From Haliscomenobacter sp038240665 (GTDB lineage Bacteria > Bacteroidota > Bacteroidia > Chitinophagales > Saprospiraceae), in the NCBI GenBank assembly GCA_038240665.1, contig JBBRGN010000002.1, positions 1-58,642 of the forward strand: 58,642 nt of DNA. Reading direction: 5' to 3'. Both the position numbers and the translations under genes were made by a program. The notes beneath the pieces are model-generated. The model was given only the letters and a program-made list of their open reading frames with translations, had not been told where the DNA came from and did not search any database. Positions 26,970-35,736 of the stretch are shown piece by piece (the first letter of the stretch is position 1; every line of letters starts with the position of its first letter).

Positions 26970-27317
26970 TTATTTCTTATCCCCCTTGAAAAAAGGTTTT
27001 ACCGGTGTGGTATCCTTGATGGTTTTGATGACCGGGTGTTCGGGTTTTATGGGTTTGTGTGGTTTTAAGGTCGTATCGCGTTTGTAAAAAGCATCCACGA
27101 GAAGGAGGGAATCCACCTGTCTTACCGCATTTTGAAACAAATCATCTTCGCAGCGTTTTCGGTGCGAGGTGACAAAAGCATCAACGCGCGCAAGCAATTC
27201 CTCCTGCATTAAGGCATTGATCTGTTCTTCAGAAAATTCCTCGTGCGACAAGCATGCTGTTTGCCCCAGCAGTATCAGCACCAGGATTCCAAGCAGTGGG
27301 TTTCGAAATATGGTCAT
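26970..27317 (-). CDS. Small lipoprotein, tandem paralogue 2
   Basis: The 115-residue product starts MTIFRNPLLGILVLILLGQT with the lipobox TAC at residue 22. The rest is one helical region and a Pro/Lys-rich tail (HKPIKPEHPVIKTIKDT). I do not recognise the family. Its helical part has a Cys followed twelve residues later by Asp-Ser (RCEDD...VDSLL), the same spacing as in the gene just upstream, so the two look like diverged tandem copies. It lies between lptB and moxR on the same strand; periplasmic or outer-membrane location is inferred from the lipobox. Confidence 0.65.
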   Translation of the reverse strand: MTIFRNPLLGILVLILLGQTACLSHEEFSEEQINALMQEELLARVDAFVTSHRKRCEDDLFQNAVRQVDSLLLVDAFYKRDTTLKPHKPIKPEHPVIKTIKDTTPVKPFFKGDKK

Positions 27318-27352
27318 AACAAGGATGGTTTTTTATTAATATCCACCAAACG

Positions 27353-27652
27353 CTATTGATTGCTGTTGAAAGCAGGAATGTATTTTTGGCGCAAATACGC
27401 TTCTTCCCCTTGTCGGACGCCAATCATGGAGTCAATCAAAAACTGCAAGCGTTTTTCATGCTGATCATTGCATTGAGCATCTAAAATCGGTCTTAGACTA
27501 TCGGTTTTGTGATAAAACAGAGTATCTACCAAATCCCGTTGTGAAGAAGTTAATTTCAACGTTGGCGGTTCAGAACAGGAATGGCTAAAAAAACCGATTA
27601 CCAGCACGAAACCAATCGCGATTAGATTTTCTAATGGCCGTTTCCTAAACAT
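27353..27652 (-). CDS. Small lipoprotein, tandem paralogue 1
   Basis: The 99-residue product begins MFRKRPLENLIAIGFVLVIG with lipobox HSC at about residue 25, then a helical domain (LTSSQRDLVDTLFYHKTDSL, a Cys in AQCNDQ and Asp-Ser in LIDSMIG). No family is recognised. The ATG at 27652 lies 4 bp after the lptB stop codon, so it is probably translationally coupled; an upstream in-frame start overlapping lptB is rejected. It resembles the next gene in layout and in the C-x12-D-S spacing. Confidence 0.62.
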   Translation of the reverse strand: MFRKRPLENLIAIGFVLVIGFFSHSCSEPPTLKLTSSQRDLVDTLFYHKTDSLRPILDAQCNDQHEKRLQFLIDSMIGVRQGEEAYLRQKYIPAFNSNQ

Positions 27653-27656
27653 AATG

Positions 27657-28403
27657 CTATCGGTTGAGGTCAATGACTTTTTTGCGCAATTCAAAATGTT
27701 TGCCTAGGTATACTTTTCGCACCATCTCATCAGCGGCCAATTCTTCGGAGGTACCAGCTTTTAGGATATTTCCCTCAAACATCAAATACGCGCGATCGGT
27801 GATGGATAAGGTTTCTTGTACGTTGTGGTCGGTGATCAGGATGCCGATGTTTTTGGTTTTGAGCCGAGCAACAATGTATTGGATGTCTTCCACTGCGATG
27901 GGGTCAATACCCGCAAAGGGTTCATCGAGCAGGATGAATTTAGGGCCACTTGCGAGCGCCCGCGCGATCTCTGTTCGTCGGCGCTCTCCGCCGGATAAAG
28001 TATCGCCCCGGCTTTTCCGTACTTTTTCCAAACCAAACTCATCGATCAATTCATCCAATTTATGGGTTTGTTCGGTAGGGGTAAGTTTCGACATTTCCAG
28101 TACAGCTCTGACATTGTCTTCTACCGTCATTTTTCGAAAAACGGAGGGCTCTTGTGGTAAATAACCAATCCCTTTTTGGGCACGTCGATACATCGGGAGG
28201 CTGGTAATTTCTTCATCGTTGAGGAATACTTTTCCAGCATTGGGGCGGATAAAACCCACCACCATATAAAAGGATGTCGTTTTTCCGGCACCGTTTGGTC
28301 CGAGTAGTCCAACAATTTCTCCTTGATTGACTTCCAAAGAGACTCCTTTTACCACCTGGCGACGGCCGTACATTTTGATTAAATTTTCACTGCGCAGAAT
28401 CAT
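27657..28403 (-). CDS. lptB: LPS export ABC transporter ATP-binding protein LptB
   Basis: The 248-residue ATPase has Walker A GPNGAGKTT (residues 35-43), signature LSGGERRRTEIARAL, Walker B FILLDEPFAGIDPIA and the switch histidine in ITDHNVQETL. These, the length and the RAYLMFEGNILKAGTSEEL end identify LptB, the cytoplasmic motor that powers LptFG extraction of lipopolysaccharide from the inner membrane. Other lpt genes are not nearby. It sits in a minus-strand run after an OMP gene (12 bp) and before two small lipoprotein genes. Confidence 0.95.
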   Translation of the reverse strand: MILRSENLIKMYGRRQVVKGVSLEVNQGEIVGLLGPNGAGKTTSFYMVVGFIRPNAGKVFLNDEEITSLPMYRRAQKGIGYLPQEPSVFRKMTVEDNVRAVLEMSKLTPTEQTHKLDELIDEFGLEKVRKSRGDTLSGGERRRTEIARALASGPKFILLDEPFAGIDPIAVEDIQYIVARLKTKNIGILITDHNVQETLSITDRAYLMFEGNILKAGTSEELAADEMVRKVYLGKHFELRKKVIDLNR

Positions 28404-28415
28404 GCCTCTCTCTGA

Positions 28416-29171
28416 CTAATCGATGTAAATAATCTTATGCAGAAACCTAAAGCCTAACGTCAGCTCAATCGTAGTATTGTTGATCTGGCGTTGAGGAATA
28501 TTGATCAAACTAGATCCGCCATAGGGATTGGGATTAATGATGTTATTGAGCGCTGGTTGGAAATACTGTTTTGAAAAATCAGGATTCACCGTCAACTCAA
28601 ACACCATCCCGATCAAGTCGGAAAATGGCACCTCAATACCGCCCCCAAAAATAGCACCGTAATTAATTTTTCGGACATATTCCTGCTGTGGATAATAGAT
28701 GGCATACCAATCGTACTGATTGAATTCTTTAGGCCCCAATTGGGTACTTATGGTGTAATCACCGCGTATCCCAAACATGTAATACAATTTTGAATTGCCC
28801 AATCCCAAGTTAAGGCGTTGTTTAGCTCCAACGGAAACTGAAAAGTTGCGGAACTGAAAATTGGTGGATCGAGAAGGAATGTTAATCAATTGGTTGTTTT
28901 GATCCAAAGCCGTGATGCGTGGCGTGCGTACTGCGCTTCCTTTTACATGCAGCCCCCCTTGAGCGAACAATGCAAAACGCGAATCCTCACTAATGGATTC
29001 AATGAACACGATGCCATGATAACGCAACAAAGGATCACGTTGGAAAGAGTTGTCCCATCTTTGGAAACCCGCGCTAGGACCGCCCTTGATTCCAAAGGCA
29101 TAACCCTGCGCAAAGCAAGTCGTTGCTAGAACTAAGAAAAAAAAGCTTGAAAAAAGTATTCGTTTTGCCAT
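28416..29171 (-). CDS. Outer-membrane beta-barrel protein (PorT-like)
   Basis: The 251-residue product starts with a signal peptide (MAKRILFSSFFFLVLATTCF, then AQG) and then alternates short beta strands, GYAFGIKGGPSAGFQRW, FQFRNFSVSVGAKQRLNLGL and IELTLGFRFLHKIIY, ending with an aromatic residue pattern usual for outer-membrane barrels. It resembles the PorT/outer-membrane-beta-barrel family of Bacteroidota. No ligand can be named. It lies 12 bp before lptB, so it may be the first gene of that transcript. Confidence 0.75.
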   Translation of the reverse strand: MAKRILFSSFFFLVLATTCFAQGYAFGIKGGPSAGFQRWDNSFQRDPLLRYHGIVFIESISEDSRFALFAQGGLHVKGSAVRTPRITALDQNNQLINIPSRSTNFQFRNFSVSVGAKQRLNLGLGNSKLYYMFGIRGDYTISTQLGPKEFNQYDWYAIYYPQQEYVRKINYGAIFGGGIEVPFSDLIGMVFELTVNPDFSKQYFQPALNNIINPNPYGGSSLINIPQRQINNTTIELTLGFRFLHKIIYID

Positions 29172-29256
29172 TCTTTGGTCGATTGTGCTCCTGCAAAGTT
29201 GCCTTTTATCCTTGGATTGTGCAAAAAAAGTCGCAATTACTATAATCCCAACCGCC

Positions 29257-30459
29257 TCACTTCAAAATAAAAGTCTTGTTGGATAGGGGTTCTAAAATAC
29301 AAACCTCCTGGCGTCCCTTGACTTTTAGCGCTAGATTACTTTTGGTTTTGATTTTTTCGCGGATATAAGTTCGCAACAAACACCAATCGCTGTACTGGCT
29401 CATGGGTTGATCATCTAAGGACTCAATTTCCTCAAGTAAGGCAAAATGATACTTGTCTACGTTGGGATTTGAAATGAGTTGAAGTATTTTATAGACGCCT
29501 TTGATGGGAAAAAAAACGATGCCATAATTCAATTCCGGTAATGGTGGCTGCGGTTTTACGCGATTTTGAAAAATGTATTCGCGTTTACTGGAGTTGATTA
29601 CCAAATTAAACTGTTGTAAATACCCTAAGCCTAAACGCGGCGTTTCCATGTTTTTTTGAAATTCGATGGCTGGCGAAATGGGGAAAAGGGCATTTTTATA
29701 ACTGAATTTAAATGGTTTTTTTCCGACATAGAAAGTATCAATTGATCCCAAACCAAATAAACCAAGTGTGGAAATTCCCAGGTGCTCCTCCACGACGCTG
29801 CCCCGAAAAAGCGGTAAAAATTTTTTTTGATCCAATTCCAGCTCACTCCCTGAACCCAGATCGATATGGGCATAGTAGGGATCGTTGTTCAAACTAAACT
29901 CAATGAAGTGGCGGTTGCTTTTGGTGATGGTATAAGGTGTCTTGATGCCGTCATTTTCAAAAGGTTCAGAGGAAAAAAGCAATTTTTGTAGATCGAAATC
30001 AATGCGCCAATTGGCTTTGTTGATGACAGAATTGCCTAGGAAACCATCTATTTTTTTGCAGGGCAGAAAATTGTGACTATCCACAATGGTCACCATCGTT
30101 TCTTTAAAGGTAACTTTACCAATATGAATTTTTTCAGCTATGCCATAGGGTAAATCTTGCGTGACATTATTGGCATCGCTGGCTTTTCGTACATCGGTAC
30201 TGAGGATTTGAATACCACATTTAGCGGCGAATTCCGGATCAAGCCCAGTAGTAGTAAATCCGTTGTCATACATAAAGAGCCCTTTTACGCCATTTACTTC
30301 CAGACTCAGGTAAATGTGATCCTGCCAAAGTTCAAAATCTACTGCTTCGGTAAACTTATGGGGCGACACCTTGCCTTGGTTGGGTTTGAATTGCCCATTA
30401 AGTAAGGTAGAAGTGAAGGGCAGAAAAAAGAAAGCAAACAACAATGGAAAAATCCGCAT
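29257..30459 (-). CDS. Secreted retropepsin-like aspartyl protease family protein
   Basis: The 400-residue product starts at an ATG at 30459 with a signal peptide (MRIFPLLFAFFFLPFTSTLL, then NGQ). It contains two pepsin-fold half-sites: the degenerate MYDNGFTTTGLD near residue 60 and AHIDLGSGSELELD near 200, where DTG is replaced by DNG and DLGSG. The layout fits Bacteroidota retropepsin-like aspartic protease/clan AA proteins. Whether it cleaves is unclear, since both triads are imperfect. A longer form with 16 extra residues is possible but would delay the signal peptide. It stands alone, divergent from the winged-helix gene. Confidence 0.72.
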   Translation of the reverse strand: MRIFPLLFAFFFLPFTSTLLNGQFKPNQGKVSPHKFTEAVDFELWQDHIYLSLEVNGVKGLFMYDNGFTTTGLDPEFAAKCGIQILSTDVRKASDANNVTQDLPYGIAEKIHIGKVTFKETMVTIVDSHNFLPCKKIDGFLGNSVINKANWRIDFDLQKLLFSSEPFENDGIKTPYTITKSNRHFIEFSLNNDPYYAHIDLGSGSELELDQKKFLPLFRGSVVEEHLGISTLGLFGLGSIDTFYVGKKPFKFSYKNALFPISPAIEFQKNMETPRLGLGYLQQFNLVINSSKREYIFQNRVKPQPPLPELNYGIVFFPIKGVYKILQLISNPNVDKYHFALLEEIESLDDQPMSQYSDWCLLRTYIREKIKTKSNLALKVKGRQEVCILEPLSNKTFILK

Positions 30460-30643
30460 AGGTATGGTTTTGCTTAAATGACTAGAAAGATAAACCTTCT
30501 GAAACAAGATCTTGTTCGCCTGCCTTATTTTTGAAAACTTTTTTAATATGCTTCCCCGGTATTTTTACAATTTGCATACAATGATTTACAAGTGTCTATG
30601 ATCGACGAACGGTATACCAAGTAGATTTTCTTATTTTTGAGTC

Positions 30644-31537
30644 ATGAATAGTAGCACATGGAAAAAAATCGCTGGGTTTACCGCATTGTTGGTGATGAGT
30701 ACATTGCTCATGCAGTTTGTTTGGCGTGTTGCGGAAAAGGGTAAAGATGTTCCGGTTTTTTCCCCTGATAAAGTAAATCTTGCGTTGCGCCGAACAGCGG
30801 ATGTCTTATTGCGGGCAGCGGGAGACAGTATTTCTCAGATCCCACCAGTAGAACAAATCAAGGATAATGTTTGGCTGCTTCGCTTAGTGCATACCCTCGA
30901 TTATGATCGGTTGCCCGCCGTTTTACAGGCGTCATTTGATGTACATGGAATTTCCTGCGCCTACGATGTGGCGGTGCTGCGCTGTGTCGATGGAACCCTT
31001 CAGCTCGGCTATAATTTTATTGATTATTCCCAAAATAAGATTACCCCCTGTTCAGGGCGGGCTTTTCCCACGGATTGCTACAACCTCAAAGTGACGCTTG
31101 ACCTTGGGGTGCCCCAGCAAAAAGATTTGCCGCTGTCGTGGTGGTTTTTTGGAGGAGGAATGGCCATCATGTTGTTCGGAATAAGTCGAAAATGGCATCC
31201 CACGCCTGAAAATATTCAACAACCCATCCAGATTAAGACCAATTGGCTGCACTTTGGCCATTCCCGTCTGGATATCGCCAATCAGCTGCTGGTATGCGAA
31301 AGCACCAATCATCACCTTACCTATCGCGAAGCCAAGCTGTTACATCTGTTTGCGCAGCGACCCAATCAAGTGCTCGAACGCAGTTTTATCCTCGATAATG
31401 TGTGGGCAGATGAAGGGATTTTAGTAGGCCGCAGTGTAGATATGTTTGTTTCGCGTTTGCGCAAAATGTTGCGGGACGACCCCTCGGTGCTGCTGGTAGC
31501 GGTACATGGCGTAGGATACCGGATGGAGGTAGCGTAA
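30644..31537 (+). CDS. Membrane-anchored winged-helix (OmpR-type) regulator
   Basis: The 297-residue protein has an N-terminal helix (about 9-27), an outer domain (about 30-175) with two cysteines in YDVAVLRCVDG and RAFPTDCYNL, a second helix near 180-196 (WWFFGGGMAIMLFGI) and a cytoplasmic C-terminal Trans_reg_C winged helix (about 205-297; LTYREAKLLHLFAQRPNQVL, GRSVDMFVSRLRKML, VHGVGYRMEV). The DNA-binding domain is therefore attached to the membrane, a one-component sensor arrangement like ToxR/CadC but with the order reversed. The beta-propeller gene 133 bp downstream may be its target. The ligand is unknown. Confidence 0.82.
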   Translation: MNSSTWKKIAGFTALLVMSTLLMQFVWRVAEKGKDVPVFSPDKVNLALRRTADVLLRAAGDSISQIPPVEQIKDNVWLLRLVHTLDYDRLPAVLQASFDVHGISCAYDVAVLRCVDGTLQLGYNFIDYSQNKITPCSGRAFPTDCYNLKVTLDLGVPQQKDLPLSWWFFGGGMAIMLFGISRKWHPTPENIQQPIQIKTNWLHFGHSRLDIANQLLVCESTNHHLTYREAKLLHLFAQRPNQVLERSFILDNVWADEGILVGRSVDMFVSRLRKMLRDDPSVLLVAVHGVGYRMEVA

Positions 31538-31632
31538 GGTACTCATTTTGCTTGCTGTTCCGGGTTTGTTCCTTTTTACAAATCCGTTACATCGTTTTAC
31601 AACCAAAAGGTGATTTAGACTTTGCCAGCGTT

Positions 31633-31640
31633 TACTTTTG
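31633..31640 (+). promoter_or_regulatory. Candidate -7 promoter box of the beta-propeller gene
   Basis: TACTTTTG matches the Bacteroidota -7 consensus TAnnTTTG exactly, 30 nt before the ATG at 31671. A -33 TTG at the usual spacing is not clear. Confidence 0.4.
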
Positions 31641-31670
31641 GTAAATCATTTCATTAAAAATCTCCAAGCC

Positions 31671-32726
31671 ATGCGCATCTTCGCTTTTTTGCTTTTTTGT
31701 CTATTCCCTATAGCTTATCAAACCGATAAAGTAGTCGAAACTCCGTCTTCAAAACCAGCTACCACATCCAGCGATCAGGAGGCTCAGGTCTTTTTTCAGT
31801 CAGCAGATGCGGGTAAAACCTGGCAAAACCTGAGTCTGAAACTGCCCAAAAATCTGCTGATCAGTAGTGTTTTTGCTCAAGACGGGATGGTTTATTTGGG
31901 AACCGAAAATGGTAGTCTGTATTACAACAGCAACCCCGAATTGAACGCCTGGAATAAAGAAGATGTAGATGGTTACTTTCCCGTTGAACTGATTACAGGG
32001 ATTAATGCCCTCGAGACTAGAAAAAGAATAACCGGTATTTTTCATGGGCGTTCTGGGCCGTATGTCTGTATCGACCGGGGCGGATTTTATCGAAAAACAG
32101 CAGGTTCGAAGCGTTGGAAACCGATGGATAATACGCTGGAAGAAAAAACGATAAACACCGTAATAGAAATCCAGGAGGGTACGATTTTAGTAGGAACCCA
32201 AAGCGGTATTTATAAAACAGTAGACGATGGCAAAACCTGGAAACATATTTTTGCCAAAGGCTGGATCGGCAGTCTTTCTAGTGCCGATGGCTTTCTCCTC
32301 GGGAACGGACCTGAAGGCTTGATGCGCTCAACTGATGGTGGCGAGCACTGGGATTGTGTGATGGCTGACCGAGGTGGAGTGTACAATACTTGTATCATTG
32401 ATGATTATTTCGCGGCTATTCGTTTGGGAGGTCCTTTACCCAATAGTGAGAACAATAACCCGCCGCGTTCTTCTATTTCAAAAGATGGTGGTAAAACTTG
32501 GCAAAACCTTAAAGCTTTGATGCCGCTCCCTCAACCCATCTCCAACCTGGTAAAAGCGGGTGAATACCTTTTTGCCAACAACAGCGAGGGTATTTTCCGA
32601 TCTGCTGACGGCGGAAAAACTTGGAAATTGGTACATCAATCTTCGGAAAATGACATGCCAATGCTGCTAAAACTAGGGGTTTCAGGTCAAATGGTATTTG
32701 CAGTGAGGGTGATAGGGGGATGTTGA
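31671..32726 (+). CDS. Secreted BNR/YCF48-like beta-propeller protein
   Basis: The 351-residue product has a short signal peptide (MRIFAFLLFCLFPIAYQT) and at least five Asp-box (BNR) repeats: SADAGKTWQN, TVDDGKTWKH, STDGGEHWDC, SKDGGKTWQN and SADGGKTWKL. These form a sialidase-like or YCF48-like beta propeller. No sialidase catalytic residues (Arg triad, FRIP) are seen, so enzymatic function is unlikely; ligand or protein binding is a guess. It follows the membrane-anchored winged-helix gene and may be under its control. The ATG at 31671 is chosen over 31638 because it starts the signal peptide. Confidence 0.8.
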   Translation: MRIFAFLLFCLFPIAYQTDKVVETPSSKPATTSSDQEAQVFFQSADAGKTWQNLSLKLPKNLLISSVFAQDGMVYLGTENGSLYYNSNPELNAWNKEDVDGYFPVELITGINALETRKRITGIFHGRSGPYVCIDRGGFYRKTAGSKRWKPMDNTLEEKTINTVIEIQEGTILVGTQSGIYKTVDDGKTWKHIFAKGWIGSLSSADGFLLGNGPEGLMRSTDGGEHWDCVMADRGGVYNTCIIDDYFAAIRLGGPLPNSENNNPPRSSISKDGGKTWQNLKALMPLPQPISNLVKAGEYLFANNSEGIFRSADGGKTWKLVHQSSENDMPMLLKLGVSGQMVFAVRVIGGC

Positions 32727-32758
32727 TCTTCTTTTAAGTCAGGCTGCAAAAACGGAAT

Positions 32759-32797
32759 AAAAAAAAGGCGAGTGAACTGTTCACTCGCCTTTTTTTT
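32759..32797. terminator. Bidirectional intrinsic terminator
   Basis: An A8-GGCGAGTGAAC stem with its complement and T8 on the other arm lies between the convergent beta-propeller and clpB genes. Confidence 0.92.
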
Positions 32798-32798
32798 A

Positions 32799-35489
32799 TT
32801 AAGCAACATCTACCTCATCATCCTCTTCTTCTTCCTCGTCAACCGGATTCACTTCCACCGGTGGTATGTTCACCGCGCCCTCAAAAGGATCTTTGCTAAA
32901 GGTTAAGCCCTTCTTATCAGCATGGATGTATATCGTATCGCCTGCGCTAAACGTGCCAGCAAGTACGAATTTAGACAATTCATTGATCACTTCTTTTTGC
33001 AAAACCCGCTTCATAGGTCGCGCGCCAAACTGGGGATCGTAACCCAAATCCGCCAGTAAAGCTTTAGCCTTGTCGCTTACTTTAAGAACAATGCCTTTGC
33101 TGGCTAACATTTTTTGGGTTTTCTTCAACAAGAGCTCCAATATCTGGCCAATCTCTTCTTTGGAAAGTGGCAAAAACATGATCTGCTCATCAATCCGGTT
33201 GAGGAATTCTGGACGCATGGTTTCTTTCAGCAAGTTGAATACCTCCTCTTTGGTGGTAGCAATGATCTCGGTGCGGTGTTTTTCACCCATTTCTTCGAGG
33301 TCTTCAAAATTCTCCAAAATGATTTCAGAACCCATGTTCGACGTCATGATGATGATGGTGTTTTTGAAGTTGGCTACCCGGCCGCGGTTATCGGTTAAAC
33401 GACCGTCGTCCAATACTTGCAGTAAAATATTGAAGGTGTCGGGGTGCGCTTTTTCAATCTCATCCAACAAAATGATGGAATAGGGTCTACGGCGTACCGC
33501 TTCGGTCAACTGACCGCCTTCGTCATAGCCCACGTATCCCGGAGGCGCGCCCACCAAGCGCGACACGGTGTGTTTCTCTTGGTATTCGCTCATGTCGATC
33601 CGGGTCATGGCGCGTTCATCATCAAAGAGGACTTCAGCGAGGGTTTTGGCCAATTCCGTTTTACCTACCCCCGTCGGGCCTAAGAAAATGAAGGAACCAA
33701 TGGGTCGATCTGCATCCTGGAGTCCTGCTCTGCTCCGACGAATGGCATCCGCTACGGCGTGTACCGCTTCATCCTGGCCAATCAAACGCGAGCCGATCTC
33801 GTTTTCGATTTTCAGTAGTTTTTCCTTTTCGCTTTGCGTCATGCGATCCACGGGGATGCCCGTCCATTTGGATACCACTTCGGCAATGTCGTTGGCGGTT
33901 ACTTTATCGTTGGTAAAACGCGTTTCTTCTGGTAATTTGGCCAAGCGCTCCTCGGCATTTTTGAGCATGATTTTTTGATCTTCCAGTTCACCATAGCGTA
34001 GTTTGGCTACTTTTTCATAGTCGCTGCTGCGTTCGGCACGTTCGGCTTCCATTTCCAGCTCTTCCATGTATTTTCTGATGGCCTGTACGGTATCAACGAT
34101 TTCTTTTTCGTTTTTCCAGGCTGCCATTTTCGAATCGCGTTTTTCCTTGGCGTTGGCGATCTGTTCGCTGATGGAGGCCATCATCTTTTCGTCTTTCTCC
34201 CGTTTGATGGCTTCGCGTTCGATCTCCAACTGTCGCACCTTGCGATCCCACTCGTCAATCTCCTCCGGCAAGGAATCAAGCTCCAAACGCAGGCGTGCAG
34301 CAGCTTCATCAATCAGGTCAATTGCTTTATCCGGCAATTGGCGATCGGTGATGTAGCGATTGGATAACTCGGCTGCGGCAACCAAGGCTTCGTCCTTGAT
34401 TTCGATCTTATGGTACACTTCGTATTTTTCCTGCAAACCACGCAAAATAGAGATGGTGTCCTCCACGGTGGGTTCTTCGATCAATACGGTTTGAAAACGG
34501 CGTACTAAGGCTTTGTCCTTTTCAAAATATTTTTGGTATTCATCTAGGGTAGTCGCGCCGATGGTGCGCAGTTCACCGCGTGCCAAAGCAGGCTTTAGGA
34601 TGTTGGCGGCATCCATCGCGCCGTTGCCTCCGCCCGCTCCAATGAGCGTATGGATTTCGTCGATAAAGAGGATAATTTCTCCGTTTGATTCGGTTACTTC
34701 TTGGATCACGCCTTTTAAGCGTTCTTCAAATTCGCCTTTGTACTTAGCGCCGGCGATCAGCGCAGCAATATCGAGCACAAAAATCTTTTTGCTTTTCAGG
34801 TTGTCGGGCACATCTCCTTTGACTACCCGCCAAGCCAAACCTTCAACAATAGCGGTTTTACCTACCCCCGCTTCGCCAATTAGGATGGGGTTATTTTTTT
34901 TTCGCCGCGACAGAATGTGCAATACCCGCCGAATTTCGTCATCCCTGCCTATGATAGGGTCGAGTTTGCCACTTTCAGCACGTTCGTTGAGGTTGATGCC
35001 ATATTTAGCCAGCGCATTGTAGCTGTCTTCTGAACTTTGGTCGGTTACCTTACGGCCTTTGCGCAATTCCTGAATGGCACCACGTAAGCCTTCTTCGGTT
35101 GCCCCCAATTCCTTAAGTAACCTGGCTCCTTTGTCATCACCTTGAATAATACCCATCAGCATCAATTCGATGGAAATGAATTCATCGCCAAAATCTTTGA
35201 GCAGGCTTTTTGCCCGACTCAGTGATTTGTTGGCGTCATTGGAAAGGTATTGTTTATCGCTACCTTCTACTTTGGGGTAAGTGCGAATGGTTTCATCTAA
35301 TTTTCGACGCAACATGGGCAAGTTGACCTCGCTTTTTTGCAGTAAAAAACCAGCTACGCTTTCATCGGTCTCCAAAATGCCTTTTAGCAAATGAACGGTG
35401 TCTACTTGTTGCTGATCCAATCCTCCGGCGAGCTGTTGTGCTTTGAGGATGGATTCCTGGGCTTTTATCGTGAAATTATCGTACGTCAT
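32799..35489 (-). CDS. clpB: Disaggregase chaperone ClpB
   Basis: The 896-residue Hsp100 protein has the Clp N-domain (1-150), AAA1 with Walker A GEAGVGKT near 205, the ClpB-specific coiled-coil M domain (about 405-530, Lys/Glu-rich) that distinguishes it from ClpA/ClpC, and AAA2 with Walker A GPTGVGKT near 607. Length and domain order match ClpB. It extracts proteins from aggregates together with DnaK. The C-terminus has an acidic tail (EEEEEDDEVDVA) typical of Bacteroidota ClpB. Heat control is expected but I see no element in the 247-bp upstream region. Confidence 0.96.
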   Translation of the reverse strand: MTYDNFTIKAQESILKAQQLAGGLDQQQVDTVHLLKGILETDESVAGFLLQKSEVNLPMLRRKLDETIRTYPKVEGSDKQYLSNDANKSLSRAKSLLKDFGDEFISIELMLMGIIQGDDKGARLLKELGATEEGLRGAIQELRKGRKVTDQSSEDSYNALAKYGINLNERAESGKLDPIIGRDDEIRRVLHILSRRKKNNPILIGEAGVGKTAIVEGLAWRVVKGDVPDNLKSKKIFVLDIAALIAGAKYKGEFEERLKGVIQEVTESNGEIILFIDEIHTLIGAGGGNGAMDAANILKPALARGELRTIGATTLDEYQKYFEKDKALVRRFQTVLIEEPTVEDTISILRGLQEKYEVYHKIEIKDEALVAAAELSNRYITDRQLPDKAIDLIDEAAARLRLELDSLPEEIDEWDRKVRQLEIEREAIKREKDEKMMASISEQIANAKEKRDSKMAAWKNEKEIVDTVQAIRKYMEELEMEAERAERSSDYEKVAKLRYGELEDQKIMLKNAEERLAKLPEETRFTNDKVTANDIAEVVSKWTGIPVDRMTQSEKEKLLKIENEIGSRLIGQDEAVHAVADAIRRSRAGLQDADRPIGSFIFLGPTGVGKTELAKTLAEVLFDDERAMTRIDMSEYQEKHTVSRLVGAPPGYVGYDEGGQLTEAVRRRPYSIILLDEIEKAHPDTFNILLQVLDDGRLTDNRGRVANFKNTIIIMTSNMGSEIILENFEDLEEMGEKHRTEIIATTKEEVFNLLKETMRPEFLNRIDEQIMFLPLSKEEIGQILELLLKKTQKMLASKGIVLKVSDKAKALLADLGYDPQFGARPMKRVLQKEVINELSKFVLAGTFSAGDTIYIHADKKGLTFSKDPFEGAVNIPPVEVNPVDEEEEEDDEVDVA

Positions 35490-35736
35490 AAAAACTATAG
35501 CGTTTTTGGTCTTTGTTTGTAAACTCCTGGGGGAGTTTTACTCCGATTTTTTTTTCGATTTAATTCATGCAAAATATTTGCCAAGGTTGAAATCGGTAAC
35601 AATGGCAGTTGTTGAACCGAGTTGACTGCAAAAATGACACTGTTGGTTAATTTACTCCCCTAATTTCGGTAATATGTTGGATAAGGAAGGATAAAGTTGA
35701 CAAAAATCAAAAAGTTGACGACCAGCGGCGACAATA

